This document shows, piece by piece, positions 45,147-56,814 of a stretch of DNA of 64,000 bases. Origin of the DNA: Pseudoneurospora amorphoporcata (taxonomy: Eukaryota; Ascomycota; Sordariomycetes; Sordariales; Sordariaceae); NCBI GenBank assembly GCA_033297205.1, contig MU859083.1:62001-126000 (forward strand), given 5' to 3'. The notes beneath the pieces were generated by a model that worked only from the letters and a program-made list of their open reading frames with translations, was not told the DNA's origin and did not search any database. The stretch's first letter is position 1. Every line of letters starts with the position of its first letter. Both the position numbers and the translations under genes were made by a program.

Positions 45147-48100
45147 ACGGGCCGCCGTCGAGGGTACCGTATACTAGTTGGTGATATCGGTGAGGATAAT
45201 ATGCGGTGGTGCTGTGATACTGACGGATGTAAACTGGAAATGCAGCAAGCAGCAAGCAGCATAGAGCCAGCACAGCCAGACGGGGGACCTCGAGATTGGA
45301 ACCTGGACCAGGTAGGTCAACAGGGGGATGGTTAGAATGTCTCTTCTAAGAAACTGGATGCCGCCTCTGCCGGAACCTGGCAGCTATAGTAGTCGCAGTC
45401 GAGCAATCAAGGAAAAGGCCCGTCTGAGAACTGCAGCTATGCTGGCAGCCTTTGTTTCTTAGAACATTGTATGATCACCGGGCGATATGCTTATAGTAAC
45501 GGTCGGGACCGGGTTTGGTTTGGGTGTTGGGTTACTTTGGTGGAGGAGCTGTCTCTGGCCGGCAGAGAGTACCTGTAGTGGTTGTAAGACGTGTGGGCGG
45601 TATGGCTGATGATTGGCAGTGCAGTGGATGGGTTTGTGGTGTCTGTCTTGTGTAATCAGGGGCAGCAACGGTACCAGGTTGTATACCTAGTGGGTGGGCG
45701 GGGACCTGAGACTTTGATGGGGCGGTAGAGGTCCCGTGTAGAGTCTGAGACGAGGTACCGTTGTATCCTCTTGACTGTTCACTTTTTCTGCTTCTCTTTC
45801 CCTTCTCTTTGTCGGGTGTCTGTGTCGAAGTGAACGTGAAAGGTGTGTGATTCTGTCCGACGTCTCTCTCTCTCCTTGTTCTATAACAGCAAAGCTAAGA
45901 GTTGGTAGCGATCTGTATATAACGGAGTGACAAGGGCAATGCGATAATCTCCCGAAATGAGGTGATGCCAGTGATATGATTGCAGTGCCGTAGCCGTGGA
46001 AGAGCTGTTGTCAGGAGCTGAGAGTGGTAACAAGGAAAGTCGAGTGTGTATGTACGGTGTAAGGTGTGGTATTGATGGCAACAAAGAAAGAGGATCAGGG
46101 AAATGAAGTGGAAGAAAAAAATCCAGATACTCCCTGTCAGCTTCGCAACTGTCTGTCTGAGGCAAGAACGAAACGAAGACAGAAGACACAATCGAGATTG
46201 GAGACTTGGAGCACGAGCCACTACCTTATGGTAGGTAGCAGCACCCGACCAGCACCAAGCACCTCAGCGCCAGGCGGACTCGACTCTTGCACATCCCGTC
46301 CACTCGTCGCTCTTCCCAATTCAATGCTGCAAAAGTGGAATGTCTGCAACAACATGCTCCAATCAAGCTCGGCGGGCCCAATCAACACGACTCGCGCTCC
46401 CGTAGTGGGGACTGTACTCGTCTACATTTTGGCGGCGCTTTCCCTGTACGGTGGACACGGGACTAACAACTGCACAGCTTGACAATAGGCAGAAGGGAGG
46501 CAGGCACGGCCAACTTCTGTGTTCCATGTTGCCTTCGTTCAACAAAGAATTGAGTCTGACCGTTACTATGACGCCCCGATGTTCGGACGAAGTATGCGAA
46601 CTCGGGGCTCTGTGCACAATGGTTCGTTCGATGGTTCGTCTGTATCCTACAGTTCTGCTCCCGAGGCACTCACTGGGCCTTTTCAGGGCAGTGTAAGTCG
46701 TTCTTCAACATAAGCACCTCACCTCCTTCTCTTCAGACTGGCCTCCCCTATCCCAAACTGAACGAAACTGTCGAGATGAGCAATGATATTCCCAAGCACC
46801 AGATAAGTATACGGAGTTTGTACCACTTTATTTCTCTCCGCCTCCACCCCCTGGCACATGGGTTCGGCACTCGGCGACATTGTTACCTAGCGACACCATC
46901 ATTTTGACCACGCCAGCTGAACTCACTGCAGTGTGAAGAAGTCAAGAGACAACCCACGACTCACGAGATGTGAGGGCTGCACCTCGCTGCTGCTTCTTCT
47001 TGGATCTCTTCAGCGCAAAAGCATGCTGAAGCGTGGATCCCATCATGTGCCAAGACCGCTCCAAGATGGACACCGCTGGGCCGCTCTTGGGGCGTCTAAT
47101 CTGCTTTGGGGATGGCCCGACATGGCTGCTGCCAAGGCGTGGATATTACCTGATTTGGGCCTCCAAGGCGCAATCACAAGAGCCAACTTTCGGAACACAA
47201 AGACCGGGCTGCTTGTCAACGTGTCGGCGGCATACGTTCTTCTCTTCCACTTTTTTTTTTCTTTTTTTTTCTTTTTTTTTTTTCCCCTTTGACAAGGCTG
47301 CCTGGAGTGGGTTCCCAAAACATAAAAAGGGCTGTCCGGAACTAGCGCGTTCCTCCGAAGTGGGATGAAGAATTGGAAGTGTGATACGTAGGGAACAGCT
47401 GGTCCCAGTCATGGGTTGCATTTGTCGGCTTCAAAACGGGTTCCTGGAAACAGCGAGCTTTTTGTTGTACCTAACTTTCCGTCCAAAGTGCAAGTCGGCG
47501 ACTCTCGAATCGATCGTCGATCGGGAAAAGAACACACCCACCACGCTCACCACCGAACCCAGGACACCCATCCAAGGACACGCGCTGGATAACACTGCAG
47601 CCGGCGAACCGAGGTTCACCCTGGAATAATGTAACGTCGAGAAGCAGGAATCGACAATGGAAAATGCACATCCTGATATCGGGAATATATCCAACCTTTG
47701 CTCTTTCCCATCTTCACCCCATCTGCCAGCGACATAGCCCTCTTTGCTTGTCGACTATCGAAACGCTGTCCTGGATATCGATGCAAAGTCTTCTAGAAGG
47801 ATCACGGATGATATGACCCGCTAAACCGCTAAAATCAACAACTACGTCATCGGCAATGGTCAGGGGGCAGGCCGGCAACCAAATCCCTACAACCTAAAAA
47901 AAGTCCCAGTTCTTGTCAAAATGAGGATGAACAGACACAAGGACTTGAAAGACCCGTTCTTGATGCTACCTCACTGATCTTGTCGATTGATAGCATCAAA
48001 CTAACGATTCCGACAGCACGGGCCCTTTTCCTCATCCCTCATCCCTAGCTGTAATATGCTCCTTCAAACCATCACCACCGCTGCAATGATCTGTTCGCTT

Positions 48101-50597
48101 AACGAATCTACGGGACGGCGCTATCGAAAAAAGAAACTTCTGACAGAAACCCAACGGTTCGCTATGTCGGTCGTACGCCGTTTTTTCGAAGCGAGTCAAG
48201 AAGCGGGCTCACATATATCTCTGGCCCGGGATCAACAACAGGGCACCATGATCCATCTTGCTTCTCTAGCTTCATTCTCTGGCTTCTCTAGCTCTGCGGT
48301 ACACAACCTAAGCACGAGAAGAGGGATCCGTAACACAACACCCTACAGGGAAAAGGCAGTAAAAGGTTGACCGACCGGATATCCTAAAAAGCCCGGGTAA
48401 CTAACGGTGATCCGGCACTAGACTTACTACTCGAGCGAGTCCAGGTGCGACGATGAACCACGTGTACTCGAACTTCCGTCTTTTTTCTCCCACTAGGCTC
48501 CGATATCGAAGAGAAAACAAAGAAACCTTTCCTAAAAGCTACTCCTTCGCTTTTTTACCGATTCAGCCGCTCGCTCGCCAGTGCTGTGTTGTCTAACTAA
48601 AACATCGTCTGAAACATATCCACACTACTTTAGCTGAACTGAACATTCAAAGTGGAAAAGCGGTCAGGCTGTCAGCTATGCGCTTTGCTTGTTGAGAAAG
48701 ATCTCCTTGGAGGTCTGGTCTGGTCGTCGGTCGGCACTTGGCCGTTCGGGGTCATGGAATGGGAAGCGCCTTGTCGGTGCCGGGGCCTTTTCATCACACA
48801 CACAAGTCACAAATGTGCCGTTCGGGTACTAGCCTCCTCGAAGCCGACGAAGGCGGCTTTTTTCAATTTCCATGCAGGCCACTTTTCTGCGGCAGAAATT
48901 GAGCCTAGCAAGCCTAGAAGCTAGAATGGATAACAAACTGCACAATCACAACGCCACGCATATTCTTCACCCGATGGCAATGGCGTCCCATAAGGTAGTT
49001 GTAACCTGGGGGTATCATGTAGTGTAGCTACTTGTTGGTTACTTACACAGAGGCTCACCGGGCCATCATCAGGCCGTGTGGTCCATGTGGCCCAAGGTAG
49101 CTGCTACTCGGCCTCAGGCTCTCAGCGGCCTGGCAGTCTCAGCTGTCGTACAACCCAACCGCCGGAATTGTTAGCTGGAGTTCTGAGAGCACAGCAGAAA
49201 AGGCCACGCTATAAAAGCGTGCAGGAGAGGGAGGAAATGCGGCCTGGTGATAGCCTCTTGTTGAGATCATCGCTCGGTTGGTTGGTTGGTTGCATGTGGT
49301 TGGTTCAATACCGTCTTCAGTTTGAGTTCAGCAGCCATCAACAACGAACGAGCCGCGCGGATCCTCCCTTTCTACAAGGTCTCTCTCTCAAGGAGCCGCG
49401 CGATTGCGTCCACAGATCTTCCCAGAGAGAAAAATTTTATACAGCCAATGGCCGCCGTGCCCGCCCAGGGAAGCGATCCATATAAATATACATGTGACGA
49501 CTAACGGCACGGGCAGCAACGATGCAGCTTGGGAACCCGAGACATTCGGGCAGTCCATTGTTGCTACTGTACCTACAGTGAGTGTACACTAGTGCCGGAC
49601 AACAAGAACCCAGAAACCAGCTACTATGATACGCCCCCGAAAAACACACGTGGGGAGAAAACATAATGGCGAAAGATGGGGACTTTGCTAAGAACCATTG
49701 AAACCAAAAAAGATCTTCACTCGGTATCGGATTTACAAAGACTGTGTGAACGAGTGAGAATGCTGTTGTCACTTGTGGAAGACGGGAGGTTGGGAGGAGG
49801 GGTGACCCCCACGTTTAGTAGCGAAAGCTATTATAGCTACCTTATCTATGTTACATATACCCGGGAGCTACACATTCCCGGTGGGTATAATCGACGGGAC
49901 TTACATCGGCGTGCTGGTGATAGCAGCAACTAACTGCTTCTCGGCACACTCATTTCCACAGTTCGAATGGAGCCGAAGATGCATGTATGTAGGTATGCGA
50001 GCCTTGTCAACCAAAGTCTCCATTTCTTTTGGTTTGGTAAAATACGCGGCCGCTGCTCGCGGCACAGGTTCACATTTCCACAGCGAGCGACAAAAAGAAA
50101 GTGGTGAGACCGCTGAGAGGTTGTCACTCATGTCAGCAACTCGGTTGGCGTCCAGTTAAAAGCAAAATTTGGGGTTCAACAGGCAGACTGGATAGGACGA
50201 CGAACTTAGCGAAAAAGGAAAAGAAAAAGAAAAAGAAAATTCCTCCGAGGAGAATGGAACGTCACTGATGTGAGACAAAGTTGGATATCACACACAGCAT
50301 TCGGGATTTCGTACACTGGCACCACTGGCACAAACTGATACACAAGAGTCGGGAGTAAGACGCAGGCTCGAGGACGGTAATGGTAATGAACGACCCTAAC
50401 CCTTCAGTCAGTAGGTAGTGGAACATGACCACAGGGACATTATTGACAATTCCCAAAGCATCCGACAAAACAGACAATATAGAGAAGAAATACACGACAC
50501 AAAAGGAAGGGGGAGGTGCGACTTATTCTTAAGCGTACACAATTTGTTGTTACATATAAGCTCATACTTCCGACAGCCATACAACAACATCTGGATA
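45147..50597. other. Long region without a supported protein gene
   Basis: 5.4 kb lying between the start of the DUF1765 gene and the tRNA. The first kilobase is pyrimidine-rich on the minus strand and is likely the promoter and leader of the DUF1765 gene. A T-rich tract lies at 47250-47284. Many short frames exist on both strands, but none has a domain, a plausible exon chain or consistent codon pattern. Small intron-split genes could have been missed. Confidence 0.5.
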
Positions 50598-50670
50598 TCC
50601 CTCGTGGCGCAATTGGCTAGCGCGTCAGACTGTTAATCTGGAGGCTGTAAGTTCGATCCTTACCGAGGGA
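50598..50670 (+). tRNA. tRNA-Asn (GTT)
   Basis: A complete 73-base cloverleaf without intron. The acceptor stem pairs TCCCTCG with CGAGGGA. The D arm is GCGC-AATTGGCTA-GCGC, the anticodon arm TCAGA-CTGTTAA-TCTGG places GTT at the anticodon, and the T arm is GTAAG-TTCGATC-CTTAC. The internal A and B boxes are intact. CCA is not encoded, as expected for a nuclear gene. A five-T run at 50684-50688 fits RNA polymerase III termination. Confidence 0.97.
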
Positions 50671-50683
50671 GATCAACATTCTC

Positions 50684-50688
50684 TTTTT
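50684..50688 (+). terminator. Pol III terminator of tRNA-Asn
   Basis: Run of five T, 14 bases after the mature tRNA end. Confidence 0.7.
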
Positions 50689-51909
50689 GATGTTTTGCAC
50701 TTTGCAACTCCTGATGTTTCCTTTTTCTCGCACCAACAGTGAACATTTTTTTTGTTTTTGAATCTTCAATTTAGTGAAGCTGTGTTGATACTCCACCTAC
50801 GGAATCCCAATCGTCAAGCACAGAATGCCATCTTGGTCACTTATTTACATGACTCCATTCAGAACAGAAAACGCTAAACCGCCCAAAACCTTTTGTCAAA
50901 ATCGTACCAAAACGGCCTGATGATCAGCATTTAGGGACTTCAAAGCCCCTCATATCAAGTTACTGCAACAAGTCAACCACCACCAGACTGCACCAGTCTG
51001 TCCTCAAGCACCTGCACGGAACAACCCGCTCCAAACTCTCTCTCTCCCACCACACCTCACGGGAACATGCTTACAACTTGTACGCAGATCCGGAAAAGCT
51101 TCACGAGTCACAGCATCTTGCATCCCAACGCCGTATATACAACTCGGTCGCGGGAAACTGCATGGAACTTTTCGAAGAAAACACATTGAAAGCATTCCCC
51201 TTATGCCCGAGTTTCCGAAGCATTCCAAGCAGTCGACCGCGTCGATCCTTCGATCCTCGGGCAGGGCAGTTTCTGCGCGGCACGACACGGGAAGTGAGGC
51301 GCAACAACGAATGGCTTGATGAACGAGCAGGACGATAATGCAATCGCCCCTTTTCAAACCGTTGGAAGTAGGTAGCTTCCCGATGGCGTTGACATGCACT
51401 GACGGACGGAGAAGGCGGTCGGTAAGGTAAGAGAGGGACTGGGAGTACCGAAGGCTTTAGTCAAACCTACCTTAGAAGATCTTCAACGGTTTTGGCTGGC
51501 CTGTCTGCAGAAAGAGTAAGGTATATGAATGTGCGTTTCGGAGGTGCAATGGTGTAGTATGGGTACGTACGGGCAGTTTTTGACGTCGTGATCGGGCCCG
51601 GCATCACCAGACCGTGCCATGCCACCTGTGCTCGACTTTTTGGACGGAGTTTTACTTTGACTGAGTAGTATGTACTCTGAAAGCGGGTAATCGCAGGGCT
51701 TACTTAATAAGCCAGTAACGAGTTCCAGGGAGACTGATCATGGCTCAAGTCATGGCTCAAATCATTGATAAAGATCTCGACGGAGCCGGGGCTTGCTCAA
51801 TGTTAGTTGAAGAGAGAAATCGAATCATGTGGTACTTGCCGGCGGCGTTTTTTCAAAGATCAAATCCCGAACGCTAGATCAGAGGGAGTCGCTCTTCGGA
51901 AAACCTGGT

Positions 51910-51956
51910 GTTAGCACTCTCAGACGCAGTGTAAAATGGCCTCCAAGAGTGCTAAC
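51910..51956. repeat. Perfect 11-bp inverted repeat with 25-base loop
   Basis: GTTAGCACTCT at 51910-51920 is exactly complementary to AGAGTGCTAAC at 51946-51956. The sequence could fold as a hairpin; flanks show no longer similarity. Confidence 0.75.
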
Positions 51957-52415
51957 TGTAGAATGCTTCAGAATTCTGAATATCCCAGTGGATGTGATGG
52001 AACTGCGTGATGCCTGGGCTGTTACCAATCGGGATTACAGTGGACGGGCATGTCGAGCTCAGCTCTTGATAAAGAAAACCATTGAGCTTCGTGTCTCAAG
52101 GTTGACTCCTCTGGTTCTGGCAGTGACGTTGTGAAATGGAAACGGTGAACCCCTGGACAACAGGCAGGGGAAAGCCAGCGCCCAGTGGATGAGTGGACAA
52201 CTTTGACCCCACCCGCCCCACAAAATTTTGACTTCAAGCTTCCTTATCGATAAGCGCCGTTCTGGAATTTCTTTGCTCGACCATCACGACGATTTGCAGG
52301 TGAAGGAGAGAACCCGCCCGCGAACAGTCCCCATCGGTTCAGTTGTCCACCATCACCAACTTACGATACCTACCCAACCCATCCACTACCTTTGTCGCAG
52401 AATCATACCGGCAAA

Positions 52416-53625
52416 ATGCTCCGCCAAGTGTACGTCAATCGATCATACCAATGGAATCGACAGAACGATTGCTGACAGTCCTCCTCCTCCCATCACAGCA
52501 AGCCGCGGACAGCCCGTTCCAAGAGGGCGCTCGAGAAGCGTGCCCCTAAGCTCAACGAGAACCCCAAGACCGCCCTTTTCCTTCGCGGCACCCAATGCAG
52601 CCAAGTCGTATGTCGCCTCCTCCATATCCTCATATACCTACACGACTGTCTCTTAACACAGCCTACAGACCCAAGATGCCATGCAAGATCTCTACTCGTT
52701 GCGCCAAACCCACGCCAAGCGCTTCCACAAGAAGAACCCCGTCCATCCCTTCGAGGACGCCAGCTCCCTGACATTCTTCTCCGAGAAGAACGACACCTCG
52801 CTCATCCTCTTCGGCTCCAGCAGCAAGAAGAGGCCCCATACCATCACCTTCGCCCGTACCTTCGACTACAAGATGCTCGACATGCTCGAGTTCTACCTCG
52901 ACCCTGAGACCTTCCGCAGCATCGCCCAGTTCAAGACCAAGAAGGTTCCCGTCGGCACCAAGCCTCTGATGGTGTTTGCCGGTACTGCTTTGTATGTTCC
53001 CGGTGCATGATGGAATGAAGAGTCAATGTTAGCTAACACTCTTCCCAGCGAATCCCCCGTCGCCAACGCCTTCACCACCGCCAAATCCATGCTCATCGAC
53101 TTCTTCCGCGGTGACCCCTCGGACAAGATCGACGTCGAGGGTCTTCAGTACTGCATCGTCGTTTCCGCCGACGAGCCCACCTCCTCCGCCGACCCCTCGG
53201 ACCCTTCAACAAAACCCACCCTCCACCTGCGCGCCTACCTGATCCGCACCAAGCGTTCCGGCCAGAAGCTTCCCAGAGTCGAAGTCGAAGAGCACGGTCC
53301 CCGCATGGACTTCCGCCTTGGTCGCATCCAGCTTCCCGACGCCGATATGCTCAAGGAGGCCATGCGCAAGCCCAAGACCAACGAGGAGCGCACCAAGAAG
53401 AACATCAGCATGGACAGCATCGGTGACAAGATTGGTAGAATCCATATGGGCAAGCTGGACCTCAGCGAGCTGCAGACGAGGAAGATGAAGGGTCTCAAGA
53501 GGAGCAGGGATGTGGTGGATGAGGACTTTGATGATGCGGATGTGCCACTGGAGGGCGTCAAGGTTGTCAGTGACAGGATCGTGGGGCCCAGGAAGAAGAG
53601 GGCGAGGGATGCTGTTGAGTTTTAA
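52416..53625 (+). CDS. rpf2: Ribosome biogenesis protein RPF2 (Brix domain)
   Basis: Exons 52416-52429, 52499-52607, 52669-52991 and 53049-53625 give 340 residues. Rpf2 works in the nucleolus with Rrs1 to bring the 5S rRNA-Rpl5-Rpl11 particle into 60S precursors. The first exon is only 14 bases (MLRQ plus two bases), and the GTACGT donor restores the conserved KPRTARSKRALEKRAPK start. The Brix domain begins with NPKTALFLRGTQCSQV and continues through DLYSLRQTHAKRFHKKN, HPFEDASSLTFFSEKNDTSL, RPHTITFARTFDYKMLDMLE and ends in the sheet with LRAYLIR and PRVEVEEHGPRMDFRLGR. The C-terminal tail carries KNISMDSIGDKIGRIHMGKLD and a basic RKMKGLKRSR stretch typical of Rpf2. Length and order match the family. 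Confidence 0.93.
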
Positions 53626-54061
53626 GTCGGAGGACAGGAATATGAGGGGATGGAGAAGGGGAGGTGTAATCTTTTTCTCTCACAGTTGTTGCGATCATCA
53701 TCCACCAAGAGAAGGCGTTTCTGGGAGTTTGTTACTTTACACTATATCATTTGCTGCTGGGAAGATGAAAATCAAAGTCAGATCAGATCATCAGGGGAAG
53801 AGAAAAGCTGGAGTGACGGATGGTTGTTACAACTGGCTACCTAGGAGCTGAAGTCATACTCGGTGGCTAAGCACTTGGGACGCTGTCGATGCTATTGGTC
53901 CTTTGGTTTCTTGCAAAAGCCTGACTTAATATCTCGATTAGGAGCGGTTGCGTCTCTCTTCCGCTACATCTTCCTCCAGGTAAACCTTTTACTTCCTTCC
54001 ACTCACACTTGGTTCCGCGACTGGGTTTCATCATCTCTCCAACGAGCCCCCTTCCACGGAT
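53626..54061. other. Spacer between RPF2 and HET remnant
   Basis: The 3' region of RPF2 and short unrelated frames. No gene seen. Confidence 0.6.
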
Positions 54062-56417
54062 ATGGATCGCGAAACAGATGGAGTGGTTCCCAACCGCCTG
54101 TGCGGGAGCTGTGCCCGGATTGTTAAAAGGTCCAGACTCATTCAGGAATTCATCGTTACGGACTTCCGCGGACGTCGCGACCGGATCCGCAGAAATTGTC
54201 CGACAGGGAAGGAAATCTTCTTCCACAGCCCAAGGCTCAAGACTTTCATGTCATCAGTTGCATCTGGGTGCCATCTCTGCTCCCTCGTCTCCTGGGATGA
54301 GAGCAAGTATTTCCGGCACAAGGGCCAGAGCGGGATTGCCTCAGCGCTTGAGCACTCAAATGGTATCGTTCAAGTATCCGTGACCGGGGAATGGGCGACC
54401 GAGCAGACGATCATGTTTTTCGATATCCTGACGGGCGTGCAGACATCCGCAAGCCAAATGGAAAACGGCGATCAGATGGACTCTGTCCTCAATGACAAAT
54501 TCCGTGGATTGCAAGGATGGGAGCGCTGGAAAGACGGAAGACCTCTATGTGTGATCTCTTTGCGAAAGAGCCATGGTACACTCACCGTGCCCCCATCACG
54601 CAGCTGGAAGTTTCGGGTTCAGTATTGCCGTGAGCGTTAGCTAACAATGTGGTGCAGTGCACTGGTTTCCGTCGTCAAGAGTGGGCTTTTCGACATTTCG
54701 ACATTTGTTTCCACCGTCAACATCGGGCTCTGGTTCCCAGCTCCCGATTTCGACCGATTCGCCAGACTCGATTGCGACACTTCGATATTCGTTGAGAGAA
54801 TGCCTACAAAACCATCGGGAATGCAAATCTTTGTCCAAACCCTTTGGATCAGGAAAGCTTCCAACGCGGCTCATTGATGTTGGGGAAGCCAAAGGACCAC
54901 TCACGCCGCGGCTTGTGGAAACCAAGGATCTCCGCACCCTGGGCAAGAAAGGCTACCTCACATTAAGCCACTGCTGGGGAAACCTGAACATGGACGTAAG
55001 GTTGACGAAACAAAGCTAATACTACTTTCACGAAAGACGGTATCCCAGTCGGACCCCTTCGAAGGACACATCGGGATGCCATGGATATCACTCGCCGAAT
55101 AGGCTACCGATACATATGGATCGATTCCCTCTGCATCATCCAAGATTCGCCGGAAGACTGGGCTATAGAAGGAAGCACTTACTATGAAAGATGTCTACGG
55201 CAATAGCTCCTGCAATATTGCTGCTTTGGGAGACCCCGCGGACGGTTGCTTTGTGAAAAGAAATCCTTTGCACTTTTTCCCTTGCTGCATCGGTGAGCAG
55301 ACGTACAACAGAACCTACGCCTTCAGATCCTACAACCCAATTGTGGACTCACGGGGAGACGACAATAGAGGTCCACCTCTTTCTTCACCGTGGTTGAGTT
55401 GTTCAAGAAAAGTTATTGTCAATCCGCGTGATATACATGGGAATCTCACAGCTGCACTGGGAGTGCGCTGAATACACGCTTTCAGAAGGAGCACCGCACA
55501 TGGGGCAACCCGTTTCGTCCGTCCCATTCTACAACCAACTTGTGTGCGCAAAATCGGATTTTCGGATATTGCATGATGGCCAAACACAGGAATCTGTCAT
55601 GACAAATTCGAAGTACGAGGTGCAGAACATGATTTTTTTCTACAAATGCTGGATGAGAACGGTTAGTGACTACAGCAAGATGAAGTTCACTAATAAGGAA
55701 GACACCTTCATTGCACTTGCGGGAATAGCAAGAGGCCATCGCAGTCGCAAGGGGTTGGACGTACGTCGCCGGGACGTGGAAAGAATTCTGGCCTTTCGAC
55801 TTGTTATGGGCTCGATATGAGCCCGATCCAGGACCCATACATTAGATCTCCGTTGGCGCGAGGATAGATTCAAGCCCGTGATTCCTTCATGGTCATGGGC
55901 TTTCAAGAGTACTGACGCCAAGTCCAAGGCAAACCCCGCGGTGCACTTTCTACCTTTGCGGTATGAGCATTTCTTCGACTCCACCACGCTCAGGCTTACC
56001 ATCACTTACTTGGCCAAAGTCGTCGACTTCTCCTGTCCGGATTTCATGACGCAACACTCTCTGGTCGGAGCTAAATACGGTGATATAAAGCTCAGCTTGA
56101 GAGGCAAGGTTTTGAGAGGCCGGGTCAATCAGCTTACTGGCACCACAAGCGGGCGTCCACGTTCTTTGGGAACGTAAAAAACCCTCCGCAGAACCAGGTA
56201 CTTCTTCTGCTACTACTGATGCAGTGGACGGAATGTGGCGAGGAACAAACAGCAGGCCGGGCTGGTTCTTATAAAGCAGATGACTCCTGTGTCGAAAGTC
56301 AAGCAACAGATGCACTTCCGACTTGGCGCATGGGAGGACTATAGCCCTCGATCTCGTCATGGACGAAGTCTTGTGTTTCCTGACGACGTGACGGAAGAAG
56401 TCGTTCACTTGTGCTGA
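54062..56417 (+). pseudogene. HET-domain gene, decayed (copy A)
   Basis: HET-domain proteins take part in vegetative incompatibility and cell death on fusion of unlike strains. Nearly the whole protein can be traced but in several frames. Frame 1 from 54062 gives an N-terminus with LCGSCARIV and GCHLCSLVSW. A 52-base intron at 54630-54681 may join to YSLRECLQNHRECK, LPTRLIDVG and the HET signature YLTLSHCWGN. A frameshift then gives TAA at 55017-55019. The next block has RRIGYRYIWIDSLCIIQDSPEDW, then shifts again (TAG 55204-55206) to VYGNSSCNIAALG. At 55395-55397 TGA stands where RGWVVQEKL-type motifs have Trp. Further blocks read QLHWECAEY, EDTFIALAGIA, VIPSWSWAF and GLVLIKQ in different frames. 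With at least four disruptions it is a pseudogene, not a multi-intron gene. Blocks are reported as seen and not joined. Confidence 0.88.
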
Positions 56418-56814
56418 GGCCGGGCTGGTACCAAAGTTAGTGGAGGATGAAGATGAACGGAAGCTATTGCTCGATTAGACCTCACATGTTGATATGGTCA
56501 GCGACCTCAGCTTGTTCGTATTTGGCATATCTCCAGTTACTAGCATTTCCTGATAACTCTGAACTTATCGTTCTCATCCCTCAACGCTTTTGCACCGGCT
56601 TCACCAATCTTGCAACACTCCGTCACTTACACTGCGTGCATTCCTGCCAGGTCGCTTCGACTCGTGAAGACGTTGGCGAACGGCGTCGAACGAGGGAGAT
56701 ACTAGGGGGAGAGAGAACGGATGGGAGGAAGGGAACGGGAATTGAAAGGCAGAGAAAGTGTCAAAGAAGGCACCTTCGTGTGCTGCGTGCCCTACTGCAG
56801 TGCCCTTTCAGTGA

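Larger units (their letters stand above)
50671..52415. other. Region between tRNA-Asn and RPF2
   Basis: No gene is recognised. It contains a perfect 11-base inverted repeat at 51910-51956 and, at its right end, the promoter and leader of RPF2. A minus-strand frame at 51004-51399 has no identifiable domain. Confidence 0.55.

Noticed and set aside
50395..50406. Telomere-like CCCTAACCC
   Set aside because: Less than two units of the repeat, not tandem; chance.
54062..56417. HET copy A as an intact multi-intron gene
   Set aside because: Apart from one plausible intron at 54630-54681, the frame changes at about 55015, 55190, 55395 and 55760 have no proper donor, branch and acceptor sets and occur inside conserved motifs.
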